Source of the DNA: Anaeramoeba flamelloides
Taxonomy: Eukaryota; Metamonada; Anaeramoebidae
Assembly (NCBI GenBank): GCA_027625915.1
Contig: JANTQA010000051.1
Location: 7,300,254-7,364,253 of the forward strand
Reading direction: 5' to 3'
DNA: 64,000 bases
The notes below the pieces were generated by a model that worked only from the letters and a program-made list of their open reading frames with translations, was not told where the DNA came from and searched no databases. The position numbers and the translations under genes were made by a program. Below are positions 35,706-48,810 of the stretch, in pieces (within the stretch, counting starts at the first letter, position 1; each line of letters starts with the position of its first letter).

Positions 35706-38700
35706 ATGAATAACAACAATAAAAGCACAAAACCAAACAAAACCAGCTGTTCAAACAAAAAAAAAACTGAAACAGAAAAAAAGAACCAAAAGGTTAAAAA
35801 AACAACGACAATTTTTATCGACAAACAAAAAAAGAAATCAAAAGACAAAAAAATACAAATGTACACACAAGGGCACACTTTGAAAAAATGGGATCAAAAT
35901 TTTATCCTTTTTGAACATCCACTAGAAAACCATTTTAACTTTTCAGAAAATTTTGGTAACTACCCACTCTTTTACAGAACAATTATTGAAATTTTTTCAG
36001 ACTTGTTCAATTTTTTACTAATATTGAAAAAAATCGAATTCTTCAAAAAAAAAGTTCTTCAGAGCCTCCTAATTGAGTAAAATGAAATTTCCCTTCTTTT
36101 AATTCTTCCAAAATAAACAATTTAGGTGATCTTACAATTAAGGAGTTTCTCACGCTCTACCAATATGAAACGAAAAGGGCTCATGAGTCGCGCGATAGAA
36201 TTACCGAAACGACACAAGTTGTGAGGGAGAGCAAAAGTAATAACACAAATTACCAGCCAAACAAAGATGACTGGGAGCGTGTATCAAATTCTTCTCGTAG
36301 CGGTGGTTGGATTTTCAATGACAAAAAAATTTTAAAAAGACAAAAATCGTAATTATTTGTTTTTTCTGATTTTTTTTTTGATTTAGGTTCTTTATTTTAA
36401 TACTTTGTTTTCCACCCTACGAAACACCACTTTCCAAAATGGTTTTTATTCAAAAGACTTGATAATTTGAACCAAAATAGGATTTTCAGAAATCAAACAG
36501 TTTAATTCACTTTAAATGCTTTGCAGAATTGGTTAATATTCAAAATTAATTTTTTACAATTTTTTCTTGATCAAAAACAAACTATACAAAACCCAACCAA
36601 ACAAAAAAACAAAACAAAACCAAATTTGTTTCTTTATTCTTCACAAAAGAGCAATTTGGGATCTTGTCAAAGGACCAGCCAAAAATCTTTTTAAAAAAAA
36701 TGTAGATGTCAGCTGTTCCTTTTGCTTGCCGGTCAGTCTTTTTGAACCACGTTCATACTTAGAAAGGTTAGTTGACAACTACGCATTTGCTCCATATTTT
36801 ATTCGACTTGCAACAGAGACTACAAACCCAATAGAGAGAATGAAATTATTTATTTGTACAGTTATTTCAAGTCTCCACTTAACAACCAAACAGTTAAAGC
36901 CTTTTAATCCTATCTTGGGCGAAACATACCAAGGTTTTTTCCCTGATGGCACAAAAATTTATTGTGAGCAAATCTCGCACCACCCTCCAATTTCTGGTAA
37001 GGTGTTTCACTTTCTTGCATTCTTTTTTTTTATTTTATAATCCTATTTCATTTTTTTAGATCCCATTACTGTTATTCGCAGATCAATAGGAAAAAATTTT
37101 CAATTCATTTTCCCATTTTTTTCTTTTCTAAATAAAGTTTCCAAAGAAGTGGGTTGTAATTTGTGGCTCTCTATTTGAAAAAGAAACAAGGAAAAAGAAA
37201 GTTTCCAGAAAAGTTTTCCGATTTACACTGCAAATACTAGTATTATTTTAAGTGAGCTACCACTTCCAAAGATTTCAGTGATAGTTAAAAATACTATGGC
37301 CAGTTCCACTTTTAAGACACAAACTTTCAACTAAATTTAAGGCATAAGAAAAATCTCAAATTAAGGCACACAATTTAAACTCTAGTAAATAATTGGTGTA
37401 AAATAAAATTCCAAAAAAATGTGCCTTAATTTGAGATTTTTCTATGTCATAAATTTTGTTGAAAGTCTATATCTTAAAAGTGGAACTGATTGTATGAAAT
37501 AAGAGCATACTATTTTTCACAATAACAAAAACACAAGTGTAAATATTGAATGTTGTAAAAAAATAGAGTTTTTATAATTTTAGAGATAAATCAAGTTGAA
37601 AATACCCTTGTTCCAGGAATGTAGAACATCACCTGAATGGACTAGTCTATATTAAATTTTTTTTAGGTAAATTTAATAGAGATTTAGAATTTTTTTTGCC
37701 AATTACTTAGATTTGAAATCAAAGTGAAAAACTTCTTAGTATAGTAATGAAATCTCGATAAATGACATTCATTAAATTTAGTTATTGTTTTTATAGAAAT
37801 AAAAAATTTTTCCTTTTTTTCACTTTTTTGAAAGTTGCTTTTTTTCAACTTTTAGCAAAAATACAAAAAATAAAAAAAAAAATATGAACAAGAAAGCAAA
37901 ACCTTGTTATGTTTGTGGAAGAAGTACAAAAAATAGTTTGAAAAATAAACCTGAAAAGCTTTTTTTGTATTTGCATGAAAAAACAGTTTGATTCGAAAAA
38001 AATATGCAATATATACTTTACTTTTAATAAAAGATTTTCTTTCTTTTTTTGTACCATTCTTTTTTTTTCATGAATCTACTTTTTGAGTTTATATTCTTTT
38101 GTTTTTGTTGAATTTGAAGTTTTTTTAAGAATTGCCAAATTATCATTTCAAAAGTTTTTGTCAGAGTCAAAAAAAAATCAAAGAAAAGAATAAGAACTAT
38201 TTTTTTAAAAAGTAATTATTGATAAAACAAATTGAGTTCTTTATAGAGTCAAGTTGGATGAACAGAAGTGAAAGAGAAAATATTCACTAGTTTTAAATTA
38301 TTTTTTTGTTTTTCAAAATGAGAATAAATATTATTTTTGAGAAAATAATTAAATCCAAAATTAATCAAAAAATTCTCATCCATTAACGATCTTTTTTTTA
38401 AACAAAATTTTTAAAAGTCACTTTTTTTGACAGAATTGTAAAATTTTAAAAAAATAAGAACTAAAAGTTCTAACATTGAAAAAACCTGTCTATTTTCAAT
38501 TTTAAGCTTATTTCAAGATAAGGATTCCTTATTTAGTTATTGGTCAAAAAAAAAAAATTAATAGAGACTAGTCCCTTAAAAACAAAAAATAAAACCTTTA
38601 AAAAATGAAAAAATTATTAACATTTGGAAAACTTTGAAGATTCTTTGAAGAATATGAAAGTTGTTAAAGATTATTTTTTATTTAATAAAAAATTAATAAA

Positions 38701-40256
38701 ATTGATAAAAAAAAAACAAATTCCCTTACAACTAATTCTTTCATTTAGAAAGAAACTTAACCTACATTACCTTTACACTAAACAAACAGATCAAAATGGG
38801 AGTGAGAATCAAGAAGACAAATAATAAAATGTTTTTTTTTTTACTTTGAAGAACGATTATTGTTACGAAATTGGAAAAGTTTTGTGTTTCTTGATAAACT
38901 ATAAAAAATAAAAATTTAAATAAATTACATAAAAAAAAACAGAAATATTTTGTCTAAGTGGTGCCCAGAGGTGATATTTTTCTTTCAAATTTTAGATTGA
39001 GGGAGATTTTTTATCTTTTTCTTTCGAAAAATTTCCAAGTAATCACATTTTTTTTTTTTAAAAGAAAACAAAACATTTTTAATTTTGATTTTATTTTTGT
39101 TTATTTAATTTTTTGGAAAGTACTAGAGAGAAATATAATTATTACAAATTGATAAAATTAATTTTTGATGTCTCTTGTTAAACCAAAAAATGTTTTCTGA
39201 AAATAAAATGATGAATGTAAATTTTGATGTAATTTTACAAACAAACTGAGCTTATTTTTAATGGGATAATTGAATTTAGCCTTTTATTTTCTTTATTAAG
39301 AAAGACTCTATTTGATAAATGGTTCGACATTGAAGCAAATTCTTTCAGTAAATGTATTTTTTGTTGTTACATATTAAACATTTTTTTTCCTAACTAATAA
39401 TTATAACTTTAAAATAGCCTGGGAATTTATTGGCCCCGATAATAGTTATTATCTTCACGGAACTGGTCATTGGAAAGCTTCGTTCAAGGGGTATGCTGTC
39501 CAAGGTGGACAAATTGGGAAGACAACTTTAAAATTCCCAGATGGAAATGAAATCGTTTTTGCTAAAGGGCCTACCGTTTGGGTCAAAGGTTTAGTGTGGG
39601 GAGATCGAATTATTGAGTACAAGGATAGTGCAATTTTTTATGATCTCAAAAATAAATTATATTGTAAATTGGATTTTGATCTAGATAAGACTGGCTGGAC
39701 AAAAAATCTCTTTCATAGCAAACTACCCAGCGATATGTTTAGAGGTAATATCATCAAAATGGATGATGAAGATGAATTGGATTCAAATTATGAATTAAAA
39801 TCACTTCATAAAAAAAAGGGGAAAAAAAATTATGAAAATACTGAACATGAGATCCTTTCAAAGGTAAATGGATCTTGGGTTGGCAGGTTAGATTTTGATA
39901 ACTTCACTTACTTTTCCTTAAAGAACGATATAGAGATTAAACCAATTTTGCCTATAGCAATAAAAAAACCTCTGCCCTCAGATTCTAGATTCAGAACAGA
40001 TCTGCTAAGCCTGAAAAGGGGTGATATCAAGCAATCTGATATTGCTAAAGTGGAATTAGAAATGAGACAACGAAACGACAGAAAGCTTCGAGAAAAGGCC
40101 CAAAAGAAGAAAAAGGGAATTAAAAAAAAGAAAAAAAAATTAGTCAACAAAAAAAAAAAAAATTTAAAAGAAAAGAAAATTTTTAAAAAAAAGAAACATT
40201 TAAATGAAAATAAAAATTTAAAAGAAATGAAAATTTTAAAAGAAATGAAAAAATAA
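35706..40256 (+). CDS. oxysterol-binding-protein-related protein (ORP), four exons
   Basis: Exons 35,706-35,955, 36,126-36,348, 36,650-36,996 and 39,418-40,256 join at GT-AG sites (phases 1, 2, 1) into 552 residues. The OSBP-related lipid-binding domain begins in exon 3 with AIWDLVKGPAKNL, then LFEPRSYLERL, KPFNPILGETYQG and the family signature EQISHHPPIS, which ends that exon. Exon 4 continues AWEFIGPDNSYYLHGTG and later FFGP-less strands of the barrel, then MRQRNDRKLREKAQKK, where the family has its C-terminal helix. These proteins move sterol or PI4P between membranes at contact sites. A Lys-rich N-terminus replaces the PH domain of long ORPs, and no FFAT motif or membrane segment is seen. 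The C-terminus is an extended Lys-rich tail. The start is the first ATG of a frame that joins exon 2 in phase. Intron 3 is 2.4 kb. Confidence 0.93.
36997..39417 (+). other. 2.4 kb third intron of the ORP gene
   Basis: Donor GTAAGG directly after the SHHPPIS codons, acceptor AATAG. It contains a family B element (37,295-37,494). A Lys/Leu-rich open frame at 38,624-38,824 starts with TTG and has no known match; I treat it as chance. Confidence 0.88.
37295..37494. mobile_element. family B inverted-repeat element, copy 2
   Basis: About 200 bp with arms CAGTTCCACTTTTAAGACAC and the matching inverted arm ending AAAAGTGGAACTG. Inner AAATCTCAAATTAAGGCACA and its near-complement are present as in copy 1. 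Lies inside ORP intron 3. Confidence 0.82.
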
Positions 40257-40382
40257 CATTCACACTCTTTTCAACGCTTTTAGAATAAATTTATTTTCCA
40301 AATTTTTTAAGTTGTTCAAGAATTTTTATTATTTTTTGATTTGTTTTATTTATTTCTTTATTTATTTATTTTTTTGAGAATA

Positions 40383-40595
40383 TTATCAACTTCTCTGGTA
40401 TCCACAAGTTATACCTCAACTTTATTTAAAAAAATTTTTTTTTCTTGTGGTTCTTTGTTTGGATCTTTTGATATCGAATCGTATCTCCACACACTTCAAG
40501 AGTTCACTCAACTTTTATCCTCCTTAGTAACATGGTTTGAACTCAATTTCATCAAACTCAAAATAAAGGATTTAAATGATATTGAAATATTATAA
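40383..40595 (+). other. unidentified open frame, possible coding relic
   Basis: From about 40,383 the frame reads STSLVSTSYTSTLFKKIFFS and continues through DIESYLHTLQEFTQLLSSL to a TAA near 40,595. The DNA here has more C and G than the flanks, and the residue mix looks coding. There is no in-frame ATG at a convincing place and no family resemblance. It could be a last exon or a relic. Confidence 0.3.
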
Positions 40596-41141
40596 TAATT
40601 TTTTTGTTTTTTATCTTTAATCCAGATTTAAATTAAAATAAAAAGTTAAAAACATTTAAAGATAAATTAGTAATGTTATGTATTGTTTTTTTTTTGAGAA
40701 TTGAAAAAAAAATAATTATTCATTTTTACTATTTTTTTTTCAAGATTTTTGTTTTTTTTTTGAATTTTATAAAATAGAAATTTTGTTATTATTTTAGAAA
40801 TCCAAAACGCAATACATTGATGTACTCTGAATAACTAAAATATAATTTGTTAATTTTCTTATTAAATAATAATTTTTTCATAGACGATATTGATACAATA
40901 CTGAAAAAATTGAAGTTTTTTACTGTTAAAATTTCAATAAATTTTAAATCAAGAAAAAAATGAGATTTATTTTTTACCTGAAAAGTTAAAATAGAATATG
41001 AATAATTACATACAAAATAAATTTAAATAATAGAAAATAAGAGAAAAAAACAACAAAAAAAATTGTAAAATAATTTCATTTATTACATTGGAATTGAACC
41101 AATAAAAACTTTTTTAATAGATAAAGTAATCACCCTAAATT

Positions 41142-41144
<3 letters not shown>

Positions 41145-41178
<34 letters not shown>
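41145..41178. repeat. (TA)n microsatellite
   Basis: About 34 bases of alternating AT. Confidence 0.95.
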
Positions 41179-41180
<2 letters not shown>

Positions 41181-42687
41181 AAAAATGAATTTTAAATATT
41201 ATTCAAAGATAACAAAATAATCTTAAAAACCAAGAAAACAAAATTTATTTAAATTTTTAACAATAATTTTAAAAAAAAAATGAATTAATTTATTTTTTTT
41301 TAATCTAAAATTAATCAGATTTTGCAAAATAATTTTTGATCTTGTATATATTATTAAATAAAATTTTTTATTTTATATCAAGATTTAAAAAAGTTATATA
41401 TAATAAATTGTTACAATTAAAAAAAATAATAAAAGTAAATATTCATCAAATTCGGTTTGTTGGCCAATAAAATTAAATTTAAAAAAAAATTATTTGTGGA
41501 AAAAAAATACTCAATTTTACATTGAAAAAAATAATAATTTTTTTTTTTTGAATTTTATTTAAATTTATTTTAAATTTTTTTAAATAACTGGAAACATATA
41601 GGTGTTTTCTATTGAATATTGGTAAATAGAATAAATATTTTTTCTTTGTAATATTAAAATATCTTTTCTTAGGAATAAATTATCCCTGAAAAAGTTCTGA
41701 TTATAGGATAGAAAGGAGCCAATTTTTTTTTATGCGTTAATCATTAAAAATTGGAAAATTGGGAAAGTTTTTTTTATTTATCTATACTTTTCAAAGAAAA
41801 AAAAGTTTTTTTGGCAAAATTTCGAAAAATAATTGTATCAAAAAAACTATGATAAATTTTTCAAGTTATTTTTTATTGTAGGTTAAAATTCAAATTTCAG
41901 ATTATAAACACTTAGAGAGATTGGGTTTGGAAGGTTAATTTTTTAATATGGTCAGGATTGGAAATTTTTAACTTTTTAAAGAAAGACTATATGAACTGAA
42001 TAATCTAAACAATCCGAAACATCTTTGAGTTCACTTTCATTTTTTACAATTATAAAGCATTTATAAAATATTTCTTGACCAAAAAAATAATTGAAATATA
42101 AGCAATTTTACAAAGTTTCCTTGCATTTAAACTATAAAATATTTATTCAACAACTAATTACTATAATCGAAAATCACCCCTGTGGACTTTTTTTACCTTG
42201 TGTTTAAAATAAAAATTGTGTTTCTTTTTGATAGAAGACCTAAACATTAAAGGAACAAGAAAAATAGAATACACAATAAGTAAATATGGGATTGTATTCT
42301 TGGAGTTCAATTAAATAAAAGAAATTTTAAAAATGAAGGATCAAATAAACAATATTCTCAAAAAAATAGAGTAAATTTTTAAGAAAAGGTTTATAGAAAA
42401 AAAAATGAAAAAAAATTAGAGAATATTAAAAAAAATTTTGTGTAAATTCTAACAAATTTCATTCCGAATTTAAATATTACTAAAAATATCATTGTCTTTA
42501 CTTTTAGAATATCTTTTATAGTAGATATACTCTTGGATATTTAACTAGATGTTATATCAGAACAAGATAAAAAAAAAAGCACTTTTTTTTTTAAAATGTG
42601 GGTTTTATGCTCTGGACACGGGTAGTTGGATCGACTGTTGTGATAATATTTGTTTCGTAATTAACAATTGGTTACAAATTCAATTCT

Positions 42688-43338
42688 TACAGTGATCAAA
42701 ATAATGCGTGAACAAAGGCTCTAATCCTTGTTTTAAAATATTTTCCATGCTTTTTTTTATTCTTGAACCAATGCTACCTCCAATCTACCACCAAATAGTA
42801 TACCTATGTTAAAATCAATTTTGAAAGTAAACATCTGGTTGTTTGTTGTAAAATTTAAATTATTCATTCAAATAGTTGAAAATTTTCCATAATATTCTCA
42901 ATTGTTTTGAATTTTTTTGTTTTTTTGATGATAAAACTTTTTTCGAAAAATTTAGTCTATTTTTTAAGATAAATTTTGCAATTTGATCCTTTATTTTTAG
43001 GATTTCTTTTTAAATAATAGAACTTTAAGAAACCATTACCATGTTTTTTTAGGGTTTATTATCTGTTTCTTTGATTGGTTAATCTATAGGTCTTCTATAA
43101 CAAAAAAACACTCTTTTTATTTTGAAACATGCATTAAATTTTTTCTGCACGCTTTATTTTGACTAGAGTCAATTTAAAATTTCCTAAAAATATCAAGAAG
43201 TTTAATTTCAAAATTGATCTAGAACTAAGATATTCTATTGAATAATAAGATAATTTCATGACTACAAAAAGTCAAAAAACAGTAATCAAAATGAAAGGAG
43301 ATTTTATACTGGGTCGTAAGGTTTTTTTGATCACTGTA
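42688..43338. mobile_element. family C inverted-repeat element (Tc1-like MITE), copy 1
   Basis: Left end TACAGTGATCAAAATAATGC; right end TTTTTTTGATCACTGTA, complementary over about 17 bases. A second, inner match to the left end, read in reverse as GCACGCTTTATTTTGACTAG, occurs at about 43,147-43,170, where copy 2 ends. The last 170 bp may therefore be an added piece. Non-coding. Confidence 0.75.
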
Positions 43339-43896
43339 GTATTCGACATTTTCCAATTTCAACAGATTACTTTGAAAACTCACAATTATACAAAAGAAAA
43401 CAAAAAGGAATTAATAATTATAAAATATTGATAGAATTTAAGAGTAAAAAGGAAAAATAAGGTCTTTTTGGGAAGGTTTTCATCATTTTCTAATGAATGG
43501 GTATTGATTTAAAACCCAACAAAGAGTTGAACTCATAAAAAAGTAAATAAAATCAAGAATTTAAATCCTTAAAAATCAATAATAGTGACAAAAAATTGAT
43601 ATTGTCTTCTACTAGGATTTGAAAAAACAAATAAAGTCTCATCTTATAATGTTGTTTACAAAAAATTTGTTAATCAACAAAAAATCTTATAACTTTTGTC
43701 AAGCTTTTCAAACGCTTCCCAATACTTTTAAAAACCAACTATACTTTCAAAGTGAAAAGCTCTCAAAAATTCATGACTTTGTTTGTCGCTCAGAAAAGAT
43801 TGATATTTTTATTTTTTATTTTATTTCAAATTTCTTTTGCTTTTTTATTTTTAAAATTTTTAACTTCTTTTTTCTTTTTGAAAAAAACTTGTTAAA

Positions 43897-44261
43897 ATGA
43901 CCCAACAAATTTCAAAAAAGAACATTCCAAAAGAGCACCAAGAAACAGTTTCGAAATTAAGTGAATTGTTCCCAAAGGTGTCGTCTGATATAATTTATCA
44001 AGTCTATTCAGAATCTGGGCACAACATTGAAAGGGCAACAAACAATTTATTGTCTAACTCTTCTGGATGGAGCCAACCACGTGTGAAATCATCAAAAAAG
44101 AAAAATAAAAAAAGCCAAACAGAAAACTATAAGGGAGGTTATCAAAATTCCCCAAAAGGATCCTTTCAAAAATTCAATAAACAAAAAAACATGAACCATC
44201 CACAAAAAACTTGGGACAGTAACAGAAATTACAAAGAAAATTTCAAACAACAAAAACAAAG

Positions 44262-44292
<31 letters not shown>

Positions 44293-47200
44293 AACAAGAA
44301 TAACACAACCAAACCGAACGATCCACAACATAAAAAAAATATTTATGTACAAATAAGATCAAAGCCACCAAAAGGAAAACTAAAAACTGGTACTTTAAAT
44401 TCACCATCTAACAAAGGTGTGAATCCAAAACTTCCTGTTAATTCTGTTTGGAATAGGAATTTAGACAATCCAAACCAACAAAAAAACACTAAGAAAACCC
44501 AAAAAAAAAAAAAAAAAAAGATCACAAAAGATGAAAAAGTAGAAAACAAAAAAGAAATTGAAACTAAGAAAGTCAAAGAACCAGAAAAAGAAATAAAAAC
44601 AGAATTAGAAAAAGAAAAAGTAGTAAAGGAAGAGAACAAAAAAGAAAAACAGGTGGAGAAAAAAAAAGACAATGAAAAAGAAAAAGAAAACCAAAAACCC
44701 AAAAATTTTCAACAAAAAGAACCACACACAAAAAAAAAAGTCACAAAACCTGTCTTGTCGATGGCACAAATGCTCAGACAACCAAAATCGGGTTCAAAAA
44801 AAAAAAATATCAAAAAGAAAACTAAAAAAAAAAAAAAGCAAACAGAAAAAACGAAAGTTGAAGAGAATCAGACTACGAAAGAAAACACACAAAAAATAGA
44901 AAAAGTATTGAACGAAGAAGAAAATTTACAAGATGATTTACCTCAAAATATTAAAGAAGAAGAGGAACAAGAGAAAGAAAAAGAATTCGAACCTGAAATG
45001 AATAAAAATCATTTATCTCAAAATAGTCTTCGTCAACCACAAGAAAAAGAAAAGCAAGAAGAAAATGAAGACATTAAACAAAAAAACGAAAAGGAAAATG
45101 CCAATGAAGAAGAAAATGTTGTCAACGAAGAAGAGGAAAATATAAAAGAAATCAGTGAAGAAACAAGAAATCAAGAAGATGAAAATCAAGTTGATCATGA
45201 AAAAGAAATTAATGAAAATGAAAATGAAAATGAAAACAAAAACAAAAACAAAAGTATGGAAAATTCAAATAACGATGAGGACAATGAAGAAGAAGAACAG
45301 AATAAGAAGCCATCTCTTCAGGGAGAAGATTTAAGCAATAAAAAAGTAGAAACACCAAAAAAAAAAAAAAAAACAAAAAAAGGAATTAAACCAAAAAATA
45401 CAAAAAAAAAAAAAAAAACAAAAACTCAAAAAGTAAATGAAGAAGAAACCCCAAAATTAGATTCTGTTAAAAAAACTAAATTAAAAACAACGAAAAAAAA
45501 AAGCTCAAAAGCAAGATCAAAAAAATCTTTAGAAAAAGAAGAAGGAAAAACTAAAAAAAAAAAAACAACAAAAAGTAGTTCGGGTCAGAAAAAAAAAAAA
45601 ATAACAAAAAAGAAGAAATCAATAAAAGAAATAACCGAAAAAAAAGTTTTTACAGAAAATGATATTCTGGGAATTAAACAAGACAATAAAAATAAAAATG
45701 CAAAACAAGATCATAAGCAAGAAAAGGAAAAAGAACCAGAACAAGGACAAGGACAAGGACAAGGACAAGAACAAGTACAAGAACAAGTACAAGAAAAAAA
45801 AGAAAAAAAAACAAAGAAAAAGAAAAAAATTATAAAAAAAAAAAAAAAATCAAAAAAGCCTACAAAAAAAAAATCAAAAAAGTCTACAAAAAAAAAATCA
45901 AAAACTAACTCAAACAAAGAAGAAATTGATAAAACAGAACAATTACAACACAACAAAAATGGAAATGAAAATAAAATAAAAAGCAAATACAATTCTAAAA
46001 ATGAAGAAGATAATAAAGAAGAAGAAAAAAGAGAAGTCATTAATGCAGAAGATTTTGAAAATCAAATTTTTAAAAATCAAAATTCAAGCAATAAAAATGA
46101 AGAGCATTCTTCGAATTCAGATGAAGGGGAATATGGAAATGAAAATGAAAATAAATTAAATTTACAACAAACTGATTCAGAAGAAGATTTTAATGAGAAT
46201 GAAAAATATGAAAATGATAATGAAGATGATGATGAAGATGATGATTATGACAATGGAAATGAAAATATTAAAGAATCAGATCAAGAATCACAAGAAGAGT
46301 ATGAAGATGAAAATCAATTCGATAATGATCAAGAACAATATACCAAAAATGAAAATGAAAATGAAAATGAAAATGAAGATGAAGATGAAGATGAAGATGA
46401 AGAATTAGAAAAGAAAATAGTTGAAATGAAATTGAATGCATATTTCATGAACAACTCAAATTCACCCGTTATTTTCCCAAAATATTTTAATGTAATAGAA
46501 ATATTGCCTAATCTTCGTTTTGGTAAATCTTATACAAATGTCAAACAGAATCAAGATCAACAACAAGAAGATCTCCAACAACAACTACAGCAACAACAAC
46601 AAACATTATTGGAAGAAAAAGAAAAAAATCAAGAACAAGTACAAGTACAAGTACAAGGGCAAGGACAAGAACAAATACCAGAAATGCAACAAATACAAGG
46701 AAAGCAAGATCAACAAAGCATTCAAAACCCAAATTTCGAGAATAGCCCTAACGTATTACAAATAAGAAATGATGAAAGAGGGTATCAAGAGCAAAGGCAA
46801 ATGACCAATGGTTATGAATATATTGCGTTTAATTCGCGTGGGTATATGCCAGAAAATAGGTCATATGCTCGAAATATGATGAATAATAATGAAAATCCTA
46901 TGAATGTAGATTATTCCAGAAATAATAATCAACAAGCGAGATTGACTAAAGATCTCAATAATAAGCAAAAAGATAACCAATCAAGAATCCATCAACAGCA
47001 ACAAAACGAATACTTACAGGAACAAAATTTAATTAAAGAGCAAGAGCTCGGAATGAATTTAAATCAATCAACACAGGGACAAAATTATAACATATTTATT
47101 CCTAAGGAACAATTTTTTATGAATGAAAATACAGGATTCCAATCAAGAGGGGGGCAAAACAGTTCGATGAGAATAAATGAGAATTTCTCCCAAATACCAA

Positions 47201-47604
47201 ACCAAAGAAATACCATATTACCTCAAAGAAATTTCAGGGGAGGGAATCAAAATTATCAAAACTTTTTTAACCATTATACTGTAAATGATAACCAAAGAAG
47301 ATTATATTATGGTGGAAGGGGCAGAAATAAAAAAAATTTTAATACACCATTCCCTAATTCTGAAAGAGACGGATACTATTTAAACAACAATAAGTATCAT
47401 AATCGAAATTATAATCAATATAATCATCATCACAACAACCATCATCATTATAGCAACAATAATAATCGAAATTATAATAACAACAATAACAATAGCAATA
47501 ATAAACTTTCGGCACAGAATAATAATTCGAGTTCTTATCTCGGCAATAATGAAAAACCAATTTTGAAAAAAAAAAATAAAAATGTAGGCAAATCTGAAAA
47601 ATAA
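43897..47604 (+). CDS. CUE-domain, Lys/Glu/Gln-rich protein resembling Def1
   Basis: A single uninterrupted frame of 1,235 residues starting at ATG. Residues about 10-53 form a CUE-like ubiquitin-binding domain: VSKLSELFPKVSSDIIYQVY, then SGHNIERATNNLLSN, with the LFP and LL positions of the family. A Trp-containing basic linker follows, then poly-Gln (about 120-133), very long Lys/Glu-rich stretches, an acidic Asp/Glu block (about 735-850), more Gln-rich sequence, and an Asn/Arg/His/Tyr-rich tail with GGRGRNKKN and HHHNNHHH. Yeast Def1, which recruits ubiquitin ligases to stalled RNA polymerase II, has the same layout of an N-terminal CUE and a Gln-rich remainder. Beyond the CUE domain there is only composition to go on, so the Def1 role is a suggestion. 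Nearly the whole protein is predicted to be disordered. Confidence 0.7.
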
Positions 47605-48077
47605 TATTATCATGAATTTGATCAAGAACGTTCATTTAAATATATATATTATATACCTATATGCTTTTTTATTTTTATTATTACTTTTTAATTTTTATAG
47701 TATTAAAGTAAAAAAAAGATTAATTTAATTATTCTCATACTATCATACTTTTAGAATTCTAATCTGAATGTTTTTTTTTTTTTTTTTTTTTTTGAAAAAG
47801 TAATCAAATTTATTTACTAACAAGCATAAAGATTGATTTTTTACACTCTCTTTCTCTTCAAAACAATATAAACTTCAATTCAAAATTTTCAGAAAACCAA
47901 ATCATTTTTAAAATACTTTGAGTAACTGTTTTGTGTTTATTTTAGTCACTCTTTGAATATGAACACACATGTCAAGCCACTTCAAAATTCTCTACTTATC
48001 ATATTAAATGTATCAAGTTCTTATTTAATTACAATAAAATCAAAAAATAGAATAATTTGGACTTTTTCTTTACTTTT

Positions 48078-48117
48078 TTTGGTTTTGAGTTTTTTGAAAT
48101 TTTTAGAATGGGGTTTA
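48078..48117 (+). mobile_element. family A end fragment
   Basis: GGTTTTGAGTTTTTTGAAAT followed by TTTTAGAATGGGGTTTAG matches the right end of family A. The left end is not seen, so this is a remnant. Confidence 0.5.
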
Positions 48118-48598
48118 GTTCAATTACAAATTATTTTAATATTGAGATTTTCTCTTAACAATTCAGATTCGGTTTTCTAAAAAATGAATATTAATTAGTT
48201 TATTAAAACCTAAAAATATACAATTTTTGAATAAATTTTATACTTTCCTTTTCTTTTTATATTGCAATCAAGAGGAATCAATTTTTCTCTCAGTTTTGTA
48301 AATTTTTCCTGTAGAAAGTGGGTTGATAAACAAGGATTCTTAGTTTTTGTTTGTATTTTTTAATCTTGATATAAATGTTTTTGAAATCAATTTATATTAA
48401 ATCATATATTTTTAATCCATATAAAAACACTATAAAACAGCTTTAATGGGGTTAATTTTCAAGTCATTGATAAAATTACTTTCAATATCAAAATGAATAA
48501 CTTTTTTTAAAATTATTTATAAACCTCCAAAACTAAAGTTACAAGGATCAGACTTTGGTCTACACAAAATTGAAAAATTGAAAATATACTTTTCATTT

Positions 48599-48600
<2 letters not shown>

Positions 48601-48629
<29 letters not shown>
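48601..48629. repeat. (TA)n microsatellite
   Basis: About 28 bases of alternating TA. Confidence 0.9.
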
Positions 48630-48810
48630 ATGGTGTATTTATAAAGTAAAAAAAGATGCGGTTGACCAAAAAACCACGAAGAGATATTTTTTTCAATTTT
48701 TTTTCAAAAAGACAATTATTAAAATGATTTTATTTCTTACAATTTTTTTAAAAAAATAGACCCATTTATTCCACTTTCTATCACTATTACATAATTAATG
48801 GTCTCCATTG

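Larger units (their letters stand above)
40257..43896. other. intergenic region between ORP and the Def1-like gene
   Basis: AT-rich. It holds a possible coding relic (40,383-40,595), a TA microsatellite and a family C element (42,688-43,338). No complete gene is seen. A frame at 43,619-43,900 opens with TTG and overlaps the next ATG; it looks like chance. Confidence 0.55.

Noticed and set aside
38624-38824. 66-residue Lys/Leu-rich frame in ORP intron 3
   Set aside because: TTG start, inside an intron supported by exact exon phase, no family resemblance.
41075-41135. tRNA-like T-arm (ATTGGTTCAATTCCAAT, minus strand)
   Set aside because: The T stem is perfect, but no D arm, anticodon arm or full-length acceptor could be built at the right spacing; likely chance in AT-rich DNA.
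44343-47635. Several long minus-strand frames opposite the Def1-like gene, and minus-strand frames opposite the RalGAP and kinase genes
   Set aside because: Leu/Phe/Val-rich shadows of Lys/Glu/Gln codon repeats on the coding strand.
47953-48180. 75-residue hydrophobic frame downstream of the Def1-like gene
   Set aside because: It runs through a family A end fragment and follows T-rich composition.
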